From positions 1 through 47,059 of the forward strand of contig CALYZE010000014.1 of NCBI GenBank assembly GCA_945607605.1: 47,059 nt of DNA. The letters are read 5' to 3'. A program made the translations under genes and the position numbers. The stretch comes from an uncultured Bacteroides sp. (GTDB taxonomy: Bacteria > Bacteroidota > Bacteroidia > Bacteroidales > Bacteroidaceae). Shown here in pieces: positions 7,802 to 16,599 of the stretch. The notes beneath the pieces were generated by a model that saw only the letters and a list, made by a program, of their open reading frames with translations, made no database searches and was not told the origin of the DNA. Numbering within the stretch: position 1 is the first letter of the stretch; every line of letters starts with the position of its first letter.

Positions 7802-9100
7802 TTATAAGTAGTCTATGACTGTGCTTAATTTTATTCCATTAGAGCCTTTAATCAAAATCATTTTTCCTGTGGGTTTTGTCTTCTGAAGCTCAATAATTAA
7901 TGTGTTTGCATCAGGATAAGTAGGGTAAGAATGATGGGTAGCAGCAAACTGTTCGCCTACAAGCGCTACATTTTCAAAATTACATTCCTCCAAATAATCT
8001 ACTATTTTCTGGTGCTCTTCGGCACTGTCTTTCCCTAGTTCACGCATATCTCCCAGTATCAGCATTTTGTGGGCTGCTTCCATGTTTCTAAAATTACTGA
8101 TGGATGCTATCATGCTGGTAGGATTAGCATTATATGCGTCGACAATCAGAATATTGTCTGCCGTCTTTTTAAGTTGGGAACGATTATTCTGTGGAAGGTA
8201 TTCAGCCAACGCTTTGTCTATCTTCGCGGGTTCTACTCCGAAGAAACGGCCGATGGTAACAGCTGCTAAAGCATTCGAAAAGTTATATTCACCAATGAGT
8301 TGCGTCTGTACGTGATGAATTTCGCCTTCTTTGCCTGCTTTCCATTCGAAAGTGAGATAAGGGGAATTGCTGACCACACGACCATTTACATATACATCTT
8401 CGGCACTCCCATAAACTATTTGATTCAATCCTCCGGCCATTTTCTTTAAATAGGAATTGTCTTGGTGGATAAATATAATGGAGTCTCCCCGTTGACGTAG
8501 ATAGTCATAGAGTTCTCCTTTGGTCTTGATTACACCTTCAAAAGATTTGAAACCTTCTAAATGAGCTTTTCCCACATTAGTGATAATGCCATAATCCGGC
8601 TCGGCTATTTCAGCCAGCTCTTTGATGTCGCCGGGGTGACTGGCACCCATTTCCACGATGGCAAGGTCGTGGGCAGTTGTGAGGCGAAGCAAGGTGAGAG
8701 GTACCCCAATAGCGTTGTTTAGGTTACCTAATGTATAGAGTACGTTGTGGCTTTGTGAAAGTACGGCGCCCATCAATTCTTTGGTAGTGGTCTTACCATT
8801 GGTCCCGGTGATGCCGATGATACGTGTGCCCAGTTGGCGGCGGTGATAGTTTGCCAACTGTTGTAGAGTCTGTAGGCAATTATCTACTATTATATAATGT
8901 ACATCTCCAACAGGAGCATAGTCAGCTTCGTCTATTACAACGTAGGAACTGCCACTCTCCAATGCTTTAGCAGCAAAGGCATTTCCGTTGAAGTTTTCGC
9001 CTTTCAAAGCTATAAATAACGAATTTTTAGGGCAATTACGACTGTCTGTAGTGACACAAGTACATTTCTGAAATATCCGATAAAGAGCAGTTATATCCAT
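7802..9100 (-). CDS. murF: UDP-N-acetylmuramoyl-tripeptide--D-alanyl-D-alanine ligase
   Basis: Final cytoplasmic amide ligation of peptidoglycan precursor synthesis: ATP-dependent addition of D-Ala-D-Ala to UDP-MurNAc-tripeptide. The 432-residue protein has the three Mur ligase domains in order: an N-terminal UDP-sugar domain (about 1-90), the ATPase domain with P-loop GITGTNGKTTTKE (96-108), and a C-terminal domain with VDAYNANPTSM, a MurF hallmark that separates it from MurC/D/E. It stands alone rather than in a dcw cluster. Its substrate dipeptide would come from the Ddl encoded at 27157-28158. A -7 box sits 52 bp upstream on the minus strand. Confidence 0.97.
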   Translation of the reverse strand: MDITALYRIFQKCTCVTTDSRNCPKNSLFIALKGENFNGNAFAAKALESGSSYVVIDEADYAPVGDVHYIIVDNCLQTLQQLANYHRRQLGTRIIGITGTNGKTTTKELMGAVLSQSHNVLYTLGNLNNAIGVPLTLLRLTTAHDLAIVEMGASHPGDIKELAEIAEPDYGIITNVGKAHLEGFKSFEGVIKTKGELYDYLRQRGDSIIFIHQDNSYLKKMAGGLNQIVYGSAEDVYVNGRVVSNSPYLTFEWKAGKEGEIHHVQTQLIGEYNFSNALAAVTIGRFFGVEPAKIDKALAEYLPQNNRSQLKKTADNILIVDAYNANPTSMIASISNFRNMEAAHKMLILGDMRELGKDSAEEHQKIVDYLEECNFENVALVGEQFAATHHSYPTYPDANTLIIELQKTKPTGKMILIKGSNGIKLSTVIDYL

Positions 9101-9151
9101 AGTGGTTTGCCTCTTTTTGAAGCACTTTTAATTAGTACACAAATTGTGTGG

Positions 9152-9159
9152 CAAAGATA
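9152..9159 (-). promoter_or_regulatory. Probable murF promoter, -7 box
   Basis: TATCTTTG on the minus strand. A near-palindrome, ACACAAATTGTGT (9137-9149), lies immediately downstream of it, at the likely transcript start. Confidence 0.45.
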
Positions 9160-9205
9160 AAGTATAATTTTATGAGATTGTACATTTACTAATCGCTTTT
9201 TTGTT

Positions 9206-9213
9206 TACATTTG
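9206..9213 (+). promoter_or_regulatory. Probable folP-cdaA promoter, -7 box
   Basis: TACATTTG followed by C matches TAnnTTTG. It overlaps the first codon of the longest open frame (TTG at 9211), so translation must start further down, at the ATG at 9241. Confidence 0.5.
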
Positions 9214-9240
9214 CAGATAGCTAATGGAAATAAATTATCT

Positions 9241-10092
9241 ATGGAGACTTTGAATACCCAATATATAAATGTCAATGGTTCATTGATGGATCTTTCTAAA
9301 CCTTGTGTTATGGGTATCCTGAATGTTACTCCCGATTCTTTTTATGAAGGATGCCGTATGCAAACGGAGACTGATATCACCTATCGGGTAGAGCAGATCA
9401 TAAAGGAAGGAGCTGGGATGATTGACATAGGTGCTTATTCATCACGATTTAATGCAAAGAATGTTTCACCTCAGGAAGAAATGGAGCGTTTGCGAATGGG
9501 ATTGAAAGTGCTTCGCAAAGTACAACCCCATGCAATTGTTTCTGTCGATACTTTCCGTGCGGACGTTGCACGGATGTGTGTAGAAGAATATGGAGTTGCC
9601 ATCATCAATGACATCGCGGCCGGTGAGATGGATAAAGATATGTTTCGTACGGTTGCTAAATTGAATGTACCTTACATCATGATGCATATGAAAGGCACTC
9701 CGCAGAACATGCAACAACACCCTCATTATGATGATTTTTTAAAAGATGTATTCCTCTATTTTACACGTAAAGTGCAGCAACTTCGTGATATGGGTGTAAA
9801 GGACCTCATTTTGGATCCAGGCTTTGGCTTTGGTAAAACGATGAAACATAATTATGAATTATTGGCACACTTAGAGGAATTTCGTGTTTTTGAGCTACCT
9901 CTGCTGGTAGGTGTGTCACGTAAATCTATGATTTATAATTTGTTGGGGACTACCTCACAGGAAGCCTTAAATGGTACTACCGTACTGAATACTCTTTCCT
10001 TGCTTAAAGGAGCAGATATACTTCGTGTACACGATGTACGTGAAGCTGTTGAAACAGTAAAGATAGTAGAAGCGATGAGAATGAATAATTAA
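9241..10092 (+). CDS. folP: Dihydropteroate synthase
   Basis: Condenses 6-hydroxymethyl-7,8-dihydropterin pyrophosphate with p-aminobenzoate to 7,8-dihydropteroate; the sulfonamide target. The TIM-barrel protein of 283 residues has the pterin-binding signature GILNVTPDSF (25-34), then DIGAYSSRF, VSVDTFRADVA, IINDIAAG and the LDPGFGFGKT phosphate-loop segment, in the family order. The frame is open from a TTG at 9211, but that codon overlaps a -7 box, so I use the ATG at 9241. In DIGAYSSRF the usual GGxSTRP loop is replaced by GAYSSRF, as is common in Bacteroidetes enzymes. cdaA follows after 19 bp, likely on the same transcript. Confidence 0.95.
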   Translation: METLNTQYINVNGSLMDLSKPCVMGILNVTPDSFYEGCRMQTETDITYRVEQIIKEGAGMIDIGAYSSRFNAKNVSPQEEMERLRMGLKVLRKVQPHAIVSVDTFRADVARMCVEEYGVAIINDIAAGEMDKDMFRTVAKLNVPYIMMHMKGTPQNMQQHPHYDDFLKDVFLYFTRKVQQLRDMGVKDLILDPGFGFGKTMKHNYELLAHLEEFRVFELPLLVGVSRKSMIYNLLGTTSQEALNGTTVLNTLSLLKGADILRVHDVREAVETVKIVEAMRMNN

Positions 10093-10111
10093 TAATTTAA
10101 AATTACCCAAC

Positions 10112-10876
10112 GTGTTTTTTGAGTTTGGCATAAAGGATTTTATAGATATATTACTGGTTGCTTTCCTGCTGTATTACACCTACAAACTGATGAAAGCTTC
10201 CGGATCTATCAATGTGTTCACCGGAATCTTGGTGTTTATATTGATCTGGCTGTTAGTGTCTCAGGTTTTGGAGATGAAGCTTCTAGGCTCCATCTTTGAT
10301 AAACTAGTTAGTGTGGGTGTATTGGCACTCATTATTTTGTTTCAGGATGAGATGCGACGGTTTTTGCTAACACTTGGCTCTCATAAGCATGCCAGTGCTT
10401 TAGTACGTTTCCTTACCGGAAACAAGGAAGAGGATCTGGAACGTGATGACATTATGCCGATAGTCATGGCCTGTATCAGTATGGGTAAACAAAAAATAGG
10501 TGCTTTGATTGTAATGGAGCATAGTTTGCCACTGGATGATGTGGTGCGTACCGGTGAAATTATCAATGCGAACCTGAATCAACGTCTGGTTGAGAATATC
10601 TTCTTTAAGAACAGCCCGTTGCACGATGGAGCAATGGTTATCAGCAAGAGACGTATTAAGGCTGCCGGCTGTATTTTGCCCGTATCTCACAACCTCGACA
10701 TACCTAAGGAATTGGGCTTGCGACATCGGGCTGCCATGGGAATCTCTCAGATTTCGGATGCGCATGCAATTATTGTTTCAGAAGAAACCGGAGCTATTTC
10801 GGTAGCTTATAAAGGACAGTTCTACTTACGCTTGAATGCTGAAGAACTGGAAAGTTTGCTGACAAAGGGGAACTGA
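10112..10876 (+). CDS. cdaA: Diadenylate cyclase, CdaA type
   Basis: Makes cyclic di-AMP from two ATP; inner membrane with a cytoplasmic catalytic domain. The 254-residue protein has about three N-terminal membrane helices (12-28, 35-54, 63-78) followed by a DisA_N (DAC) domain carrying both catalytic motifs, DGA (172-174) and RHR (204-206), each in its conserved setting (SPLHDGAMVI; LGLRHRAAMGIS). The start is GTG; the next residues FFEFGIKDF match family N-termini. In Firmicutes cdaA is linked to ybbR and glmM; here it follows folP by 19 bp and no YbbR protein is seen. Nucleotide product is established for the family; targets such as potassium transport are not shown in this window. Confidence 0.95.
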   Translation: MFFEFGIKDFIDILLVAFLLYYTYKLMKASGSINVFTGILVFILIWLLVSQVLEMKLLGSIFDKLVSVGVLALIILFQDEMRRFLLTLGSHKHASALVRFLTGNKEEDLERDDIMPIVMACISMGKQKIGALIVMEHSLPLDDVVRTGEIINANLNQRLVENIFFKNSPLHDGAMVISKRRIKAAGCILPVSHNLDIPKELGLRHRAAMGISQISDAHAIIVSEETGAISVAYKGQFYLRLNAEELESLLTKGN

Positions 10877-10957
10877 TCTCTGTTGAGAAACTGAGATTCT
10901 CTAATATCATACTCGGAAAAGAATAGCTCATTGTCTTTAAATATAAATTACATAAGT

Positions 10958-12496
10958 ATGGATAGACGAAGTTTTTTACGGACTGGTGGATTGGCAGCAT
11001 TAGGTTCGCTAGCAATGCCATCATTGGCTATGCCTATATCAGTGCAGGGTGCTTTGGGAGGAGCAGGTAACCAGTTTGCTGTAGCTTCAGCCATGACTCA
11101 TTTTGGTGTGACAGAAGCTGATCTGAAGAAGGTAATGGCTGTCGCCTTGGAAAAAGGCGGTGATTATGCTGATCTTTATTTTGAACATACGTTCAATAAT
11201 AGCGTGTCTCTGATGGATGGCAAAGTAAATAATTGCGGAGCCAATATAGACTTTGGGATGGGCGTGCGTGTATTGGCAGGCGATCAGACCGGGTATGCTT
11301 ACGTAGAAGGTGTTACGTTGGATGAAATGTTGCGTGCTGCTCGCACGGCTGCTCGTATAGCCTCTTCCGGTAAAGCTGGAAATCCCGTACAATTAACTGA
11401 GAAGCGAATGGCTAAAAGTCGTTATTCTGTGGCTGAGCCTTGGGAAGATGTAAGCGTTAAAGCAAAGATCCCTTATTTGGAAAAATTGAATGAGAAGATC
11501 TTTTCATTGGATAAACGGGTGCATAAAGTGCAGGCCTCTCTTTCTGACAATACTTCGCATGTACTGTTTTGCAACTCGGAGGGTGTAAGTTACTATGACT
11601 ATCGTCCGATGGTTTCTTTCGTAGCGGTCTGTATCATGGAAGAAAACGGGAAAATGGAGAATAGTTATTCAGGTCGTTCCTATCGGAAAGGATTTGAATT
11701 CATAACGGATGATATCGTGGACATTCTGGCACGAGAAGCGGTGGATAAGACCTCACTTTTATTTAAAGCTGTGAAGCCAAAAGGTGGTGAAATGCCTGTT
11801 GTGATGGGTGCCGGCGGCTCGGGTATTTTGTTACATGAAGCTATAGGCCATGCCTTCGAGGCTGACTTCAATCGCAAGCGTGTCTCTATTTTTTGCGATC
11901 TCTTAGGAAAGAAAATATGTAATGAGCACATTAATGTAGTAGACGACGGAACCATTCCTTTCAATCGTGGAGCTGTGAATTTCGATGATGAGGGAGTAGA
12001 AGGTCAGCATACCTATCTGGTGAAAGAAGGAGTTTTAACCAGCTATTTGCACGATCGAATTAGTGCGAAGCATTACGGTGTGGCTCCAACGGGGAACGGT
12101 CGTCGTGATACGTTCCGGAACGCTCCTCTTCCTCGTATGCGCGCCACTTATATGGAGGCTGGTAATATGCGAGAAGAAGACATTATCTCTACTGTGAAAA
12201 ACGGTATCTATGTGGATAATTTCACCAATGGACAAGTACAAATTGGTGCCGGAGATTTTACCTTCTTTGTGAAGTCCGGTTACTTGATTGAGAACGGTAA
12301 ACTGACACAGCCCGTCAAGGATATCAATATCATTGGAAATGGGCCGAAAGCATTGGCTGATATCACGATGGTGGCAAACAATGATAAGATTGACAATGGT
12401 ACATGGACTTGTGGTAAAGATGGTCAATCTTGCCCGGTGACTTGTGGTATGCCATCGGCATTGGTTAGTAAACTGACTGTGGGAGGAGAAAGCTAA
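10958..12496 (+). CDS. tldD: TldD-family metalloprotease with Tat signal
   Basis: Catalytic, zinc-bearing half of the TldD/TldE heterodimer, which trims unfolded or modified peptides. The 512-residue protein contains the HExxxH motif as HEAIGH (His293, Glu294, His298) and a C-terminal Cys-rich stretch (CGKDGQSC) that could supply the third zinc ligand, as in E. coli TldD. The start is ATG at 10958; the frame runs open to a TTG at 10931 with no support. The N-terminus MDRRSFLRTGG, followed by a hydrophobic run ending near ALPMP-type residues 20-28, fits a twin-arginine signal (RRxFL). That would place it in the periplasm, unlike E. coli TldD. It is followed after 30 bp by tldE. The protease assignment is firm; export is inferred. 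Confidence 0.92.
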   Translation: MDRRSFLRTGGLAALGSLAMPSLAMPISVQGALGGAGNQFAVASAMTHFGVTEADLKKVMAVALEKGGDYADLYFEHTFNNSVSLMDGKVNNCGANIDFGMGVRVLAGDQTGYAYVEGVTLDEMLRAARTAARIASSGKAGNPVQLTEKRMAKSRYSVAEPWEDVSVKAKIPYLEKLNEKIFSLDKRVHKVQASLSDNTSHVLFCNSEGVSYYDYRPMVSFVAVCIMEENGKMENSYSGRSYRKGFEFITDDIVDILAREAVDKTSLLFKAVKPKGGEMPVVMGAGGSGILLHEAIGHAFEADFNRKRVSIFCDLLGKKICNEHINVVDDGTIPFNRGAVNFDDEGVEGQHTYLVKEGVLTSYLHDRISAKHYGVAPTGNGRRDTFRNAPLPRMRATYMEAGNMREEDIISTVKNGIYVDNFTNGQVQIGAGDFTFFVKSGYLIENGKLTQPVKDINIIGNGPKALADITMVANNDKIDNGTWTCGKDGQSCPVTCGMPSALVSKLTVGGES

Positions 12497-12526
12497 ATAT
12501 CAAGTATTAACTATCAATCTAAGACA

Positions 12527-13846
12527 ATGATTACAAACGATAATAAGAATTTGGCACAATGGGCTATGGAATATGCCTTAAAGAATGGTTGTCAAGCAGC
12601 CAAATTGGTGCTATATACTAACTCTAATTCTTCTTTTGAGTTGCGTGACGGTAAAATGGATCGTTTGCAGCAAGCGTCCGAGAACGGATTGGGACTCAAT
12701 CTTTATGTGGATGGACGTTTCGGATCTTTCTCTACGAACCGACTGGATAAGAAAGAACTAGAAACTCTTATTAGGAGTGGTGTGGAATCTACGCGCTATC
12801 TAGCAGTGGACGAATCACGAATCTTGGCTGATCCCGAACGTTACTATAAAGGTGATAAACCGGATTTGCAGCTTTTTGATAAAAAACTCTACGAAGCCAA
12901 CCCGGATGATAAGGTAGAAATTGCTCGTGCTGCCGCAGAAGAAGTGTTGGGCAAGGATGAACGTGTTATTTCGGTGGATTCTTCTTACAGTGATGGTGAG
13001 GGGTCTTCCTATCGTTTAATAAGTAATGGATTCGAGGGCGAATCAAAGAGTACTTGGTTCTCTGTTTCTACCAGTGTGTCCATCAAAGGAGAGGGTGAGG
13101 CACGTCCTCAGGATTATTGGTATGATTCAGCTCTGTTCTATGATAAGTTGACAAAAGCAGGCATTGGATCTAAAGCCCTAGAGCGTGTGTTGCGTAAATT
13201 GGGTCAGAAGAAAGCAAAGTCTGGAAAGTATACGATGGTTGTTGATCCAATGAATACGGGACGGTTGCTTGGACCTATGCTGAATGCCTTGTATGGTTCT
13301 GCTTTACAGCAAAAGACATCTTTTCTGCTGGATAAGCAAGAGGTACAAGTGGCTTCCAATTTATTCACTCTGCGTGACGAACCACACGTGATTGGTGCAA
13401 ACGGTTCACGCTATTTCGATAACGAAGGTGTAGCTACAGCACCACGTGCTATCTTTGATGCGGGTGTCTTGAAAACTTATTTCATTGATACCTACAATAG
13501 CAAGAAAATGAATATGGATCCTACGATCAGTACACCTTCACGTTTGATTCTGAAACCGGGTGATAAAGACTTAAATGGATTGGTAGCCGATGTGAAGCAA
13601 GGTATTTTGGTTACGGGCTTCAATGGTGGCAACAGCAACAGCAGTACCGGAGACTTTTCTTATGGCATAGAAGGTTTCTTGATTGAAGACGGTAAATTGA
13701 CGCAATCGATCAATGAAATGAACGTAACGGGTAATATGCTTACTCTGTGGAATTCTTTAGTTGCTGTGGGCAATGATCCGCAACAGAACCGTTCATGGCA
13801 GATACCTTCACTGGTGTTCGAAGGAGTTAATTTTAGCGGATCTTAA
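12527..13846 (+). CDS. tldE: TldE/PmbA-family partner of TldD
   Basis: Non-catalytic half of the TldD/TldE protease. The 439-residue protein shares the two-domain TldD/E fold (N-terminal alpha/beta part, C-terminal barrel with GDFSYGIEGFLIEDGKL and an N-terminal LRDGK segment) but lacks an HExxxH motif, as expected for TldE. In E. coli the pair matures microcin B17 and degrades the antitoxin CcdA; no such substrate gene is nearby. No signal peptide is visible at its N-terminus (MITNDNKNLAQWAM), in contrast with the Tat-like leader on TldD just upstream. Convergent with the GNAT gene, with only 2 bp between the stops. Confidence 0.9.
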   Translation: MITNDNKNLAQWAMEYALKNGCQAAKLVLYTNSNSSFELRDGKMDRLQQASENGLGLNLYVDGRFGSFSTNRLDKKELETLIRSGVESTRYLAVDESRILADPERYYKGDKPDLQLFDKKLYEANPDDKVEIARAAAEEVLGKDERVISVDSSYSDGEGSSYRLISNGFEGESKSTWFSVSTSVSIKGEGEARPQDYWYDSALFYDKLTKAGIGSKALERVLRKLGQKKAKSGKYTMVVDPMNTGRLLGPMLNALYGSALQQKTSFLLDKQEVQVASNLFTLRDEPHVIGANGSRYFDNEGVATAPRAIFDAGVLKTYFIDTYNSKKMNMDPTISTPSRLILKPGDKDLNGLVADVKQGILVTGFNGGNSNSSTGDFSYGIEGFLIEDGKLTQSINEMNVTGNMLTLWNSLVAVGNDPQQNRSWQIPSLVFEGVNFSGS

Positions 13847-13848
13847 TG

Positions 13849-14868
13849 CTAATTCATCATTAAACTCATATACGGGTTTAATGTTGCAAATATCTTCTCG
13901 GTAAGTTCACCGATCGTAAGTGCCAAGTGACTGCCTGGCAGACGCTTGGCACTTACCATACATTTGCCATTATTGAGGTAATAATAACCATTATTGGTGC
14001 TGACCTGTTCATCGGTCAGGTGGATGTTAAGATCCTTTTCCGGATAGGTGGCTGCATAAAGCTGTAACATCTCTTTGGCATTAATAATGCGAGCCATTCC
14101 TAAAGGGGAGTTTGTCTCATTCTCAGTAGGAGGAGTTAGGATTTCAATGGATGGAATGTTGCTCTTCTCACAAATGCGTTGAAGTAATACATCACTCATC
14201 TCAGGGGCGTCAGCTAACAGCTCTCCAATGAACCAACCTTTGTCCATTGTGGGATAGACAAAGGCTAAAGCAACGATATTTCCTCTTTGACTTAAGGTGA
14301 AAATCTGCCCTCTGTTTAGTTTTAAATCAGCTATAAGCACTTGAAAGTCTTGTTCAGTGTGCTGGATGCAAAAAGGACGTTCTCTTAACTTTCGGTTTAA
14401 ATACTCATACAGATCTTGTTTATATTCATGGGTAGCTTTCAGTACTGGGCTTCCGTTGGGAAGCGGTGTGGTAGGCGTCGTGAAAACTTTCTTCTGATAA
14501 TTGAATACAGGAGCATAACCGTTGCGGGCATAATAGTTGAATAACCAAGGCTCTGCAGGTATTAAGGTCGATAAGACTACACCATTGCGGAGCATTTGAG
14601 TAAAAGCTTGTGATAGTAATTCGTGCATGACGCCTCGATTACGATAGTCCGGATGCGTACAAGCTCCTGAAATGTAAGCGGTCTTGATTTCCGTATTTCC
14701 GAATGTCATGGGGTAAGGCAGCATTTGGGTGGCAGCTATTACTTCCTCACCACTTTGTATGGCAATGTTGACGTCATTGTTGTAGCGCAACCGGAAGTAC
14801 ATGTCTATAAACTCTTCATGATCATCAAAACAAAGTCTCCACAATTTTTTTACCTTTTCCCGTATCAT
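13849..14868 (-). CDS. GNAT-family N-acetyltransferase, two-domain
   Basis: Acetyl-CoA-dependent acyltransferase of unknown substrate, 339 residues. The N-terminal GNAT core shows the acetyl-CoA pyrophosphate loop as RNRGV (76-80) in CTHPDYRNRGVMHELLSQ, with a preceding beta strand ending GACTHP. The remaining half is a second GNAT-like/Eis-like region followed by a short C-terminal alpha/beta part (from about 255), resembling Eis-type proteins with an SCP2-like tail. Many Bacteroidetes carry this gene without a known function. The next gene upstream in the same orientation (14964-15851) encodes another GNAT-fold protein, separated by 95 bp of low-complexity AT-rich DNA. Confidence 0.8.
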   Translation of the reverse strand: MIREKVKKLWRLCFDDHEEFIDMYFRLRYNNDVNIAIQSGEEVIAATQMLPYPMTFGNTEIKTAYISGACTHPDYRNRGVMHELLSQAFTQMLRNGVVLSTLIPAEPWLFNYYARNGYAPVFNYQKKVFTTPTTPLPNGSPVLKATHEYKQDLYEYLNRKLRERPFCIQHTEQDFQVLIADLKLNRGQIFTLSQRGNIVALAFVYPTMDKGWFIGELLADAPEMSDVLLQRICEKSNIPSIEILTPPTENETNSPLGMARIINAKEMLQLYAATYPEKDLNIHLTDEQVSTNNGYYYLNNGKCMVSAKRLPGSHLALTIGELTEKIFATLNPYMSLMMN

Positions 14869-14963
14869 CTTACTATTTACTATTTTGCTATTTACGTATG
14901 AAACAGCTTCGTTCTATCGTTTTATTACTTTATTACCTATCATTTTATTGCTTCTATCAGGTT

Positions 14964-15851
14964 TTACTTCAGAGTAGCCATATATTTTGCTAAAACAATC
15001 GTAGGTTGATAAGAGAGTTTAGCTTTCCGCAAACCTTCTATGCCTAAATCTTCCTCTCTGTTTACGTAAATATATTGTTCCGGGAGGTGATTTGAAAACT
15101 CATAGTTTATCATTGCATATGCACCGTCAATTTGGGTGTTGGCCTTCTCTACATGTACGCCAAAAGTCTCTTGGTTGATAGGCATACCAAAAGTAAAGGC
15201 CGCTATTTTACCATCTACATGGAGGATACCCCCTGTTAAACCTAGTTCGTCAAAGTTGTGAAGAGCGTATAGCAATGCACGACGCTCGTTGCCTGTGCCT
15301 TCATGCTGATCACAATCATTGGCTTTGCACCATTCAGCTTCCAAGTCGATGCATTCCTGAATGCGATCCGGAGTGATGGCTGTATACTCATAGTTGTAAG
15401 TCCGTTTGAATTTGTTGACGTGGTTGCGCTTTGACTGAAATTTTTTGCCGGACAAAGTAGCGAGGTCAGTACGCAGATAGAGGTAGTCGGCGTAATCGCG
15501 GTCAGTTGTAAACTGGAATTTTCCGGGCATCAATTCTTCTAGTTCTGAACATGCTTCTTCGCTAAGCCCCAATAGGCAAAGAGGTTCATCTTCTTGATTT
15601 GCGTCTTCTATCAGCGTATTCAATATTTTCTTCAAATCACCATCACCAACGGGCATCATGTAGATAAGTTCGTCGTTTGCCCAGAATTTCAAGAGAAGAA
15701 AACCATCCAGAATGGCGAATTGAGTATTGTATAAGAAACGCCAGCTACATAGGTTTGAAAATGAAAGATCGCAATTTCGTCGGGGGCTATTTAATGTATA
15801 AGAGGTTATCAGTTCTTTGTCTTTTAATTCAATATCTTTAAATGGTATCAT
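14964..15851 (-). CDS. DUF2156 protein (MprF C-terminal-like GNAT fold)
   Basis: A 295-residue soluble protein matching the DUF2156 / LPG_synthase_C domain, the aminoacyl-transferase half of MprF (lysyl-phosphatidylglycerol synthase). Recognisable segments are KFQSKRNHVNKFKRTYNYEY (about residues 136-155) and KIAAFTFGMPINQETFGVHVEKA (about 214-236), spanning the two GNAT lobes. It lacks the flippase membrane helices of MprF, so it is a stand-alone cytoplasmic version. The function of stand-alone DUF2156 proteins is not established; transfer of an aminoacyl group from tRNA is a family-based guess. Neighbours are a GNAT gene downstream and lrgB-lrgA upstream in the same orientation. Confidence 0.85.
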   Translation of the reverse strand: MIPFKDIELKDKELITSYTLNSPRRNCDLSFSNLCSWRFLYNTQFAILDGFLLLKFWANDELIYMMPVGDGDLKKILNTLIEDANQEDEPLCLLGLSEEACSELEELMPGKFQFTTDRDYADYLYLRTDLATLSGKKFQSKRNHVNKFKRTYNYEYTAITPDRIQECIDLEAEWCKANDCDQHEGTGNERRALLYALHNFDELGLTGGILHVDGKIAAFTFGMPINQETFGVHVEKANTQIDGAYAMINYEFSNHLPEQYIYVNREEDLGIEGLRKAKLSYQPTIVLAKYMATLK

Positions 15852-15903
15852 GGGTTGTTTTTAAATGGTTACTAATATGAATAACAAAAATAAGGATAAA
15901 TTG

Positions 15904-16599
15904 TTAGAGTAGCCCTAACAATCGTAAAATAGTTGGGGTGAGCAAGGCAGTCAATATTCCATTCAAAGTCAGCCCAAGACTGGCGAATGCACCATATTTG
16001 CTACTGATATCCATCGCCGTGGAAGTACCTACCGCATGGGCTGCAGCTCCCAGAGATAGCCCTTGAGCCATGGGACTGTCGATGCGTGTCAGTTTCATGG
16101 TCTTAATTCCTAAGATTCCTCCCAGCAAACCAACACAAACTACTACGGCAGCCGTGAGGGAAGGTATTCCTCCTAGTGATTGAGAAACTTCCATCGCTAT
16201 AGGGGTGGTGACTGATTTGGGTGCTAGTGAAAGTATAATCTCATCAGAAGCTCCCATTAACTTGGCTATTAAAACTACGGAGATCACTCCTATGATACAA
16301 CCAGCCAATTGAGAAAGAAGAATAGGCAGTAACTGTTTCTTGATAGTTTCCAACTGAAGATACAGAGGAACTCCCAATGCAACCACTGCCGGTTTGAGCC
16401 AAAATTCGATCAAAGCTCCTCCTTGATTGTAAGTCTCATAACTGATATTTGTCATCTTTAGGAAGAGAATGAGGATCGTAATGGTCAATAAGATGGGATT
16501 AAGCAGCATGATACCTGTCTTCTTCTGCAATAGTTTGGCTAAAAAGAATATCCCAAAAGTGATAGCCAGCAGGAAAAATTCATTCTCTAAGAAATTCAT
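15904..16599 (-). CDS. lrgB: LrgB/CidB-family membrane protein
   Basis: A 231-residue integral membrane protein with about six to seven hydrophobic helices. It contains the LrgB signature SLAPKSVTTPIAMEVSQ (about residues 134-150) and the GLSLGAAAHAVGTS stretch (about 190-203). With LrgA it forms a complex; in Staphylococcus and Streptococcus LrgAB/CidAB affect murein hydrolase activity and lysis, and in Bacillus and Streptococcus mutans the related pairs transport pyruvate. Its start codon overlaps the end of lrgA (ATGA, 4 bp), so the pair is co-translated. The next operon on the other side, pta-ackA, handles acetate metabolism and faces away. Confidence 0.93.
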   Translation of the reverse strand: MNFLENEFFLLAITFGIFFLAKLLQKKTGIMLLNPILLTITILILFLKMTNISYETYNQGGALIEFWLKPAVVALGVPLYLQLETIKKQLLPILLSQLAGCIIGVISVVLIAKLMGASDEIILSLAPKSVTTPIAMEVSQSLGGIPSLTAAVVVCVGLLGGILGIKTMKLTRIDSPMAQGLSLGAAAHAVGTSTAMDISSKYGAFASLGLTLNGILTALLTPTILRLLGLL

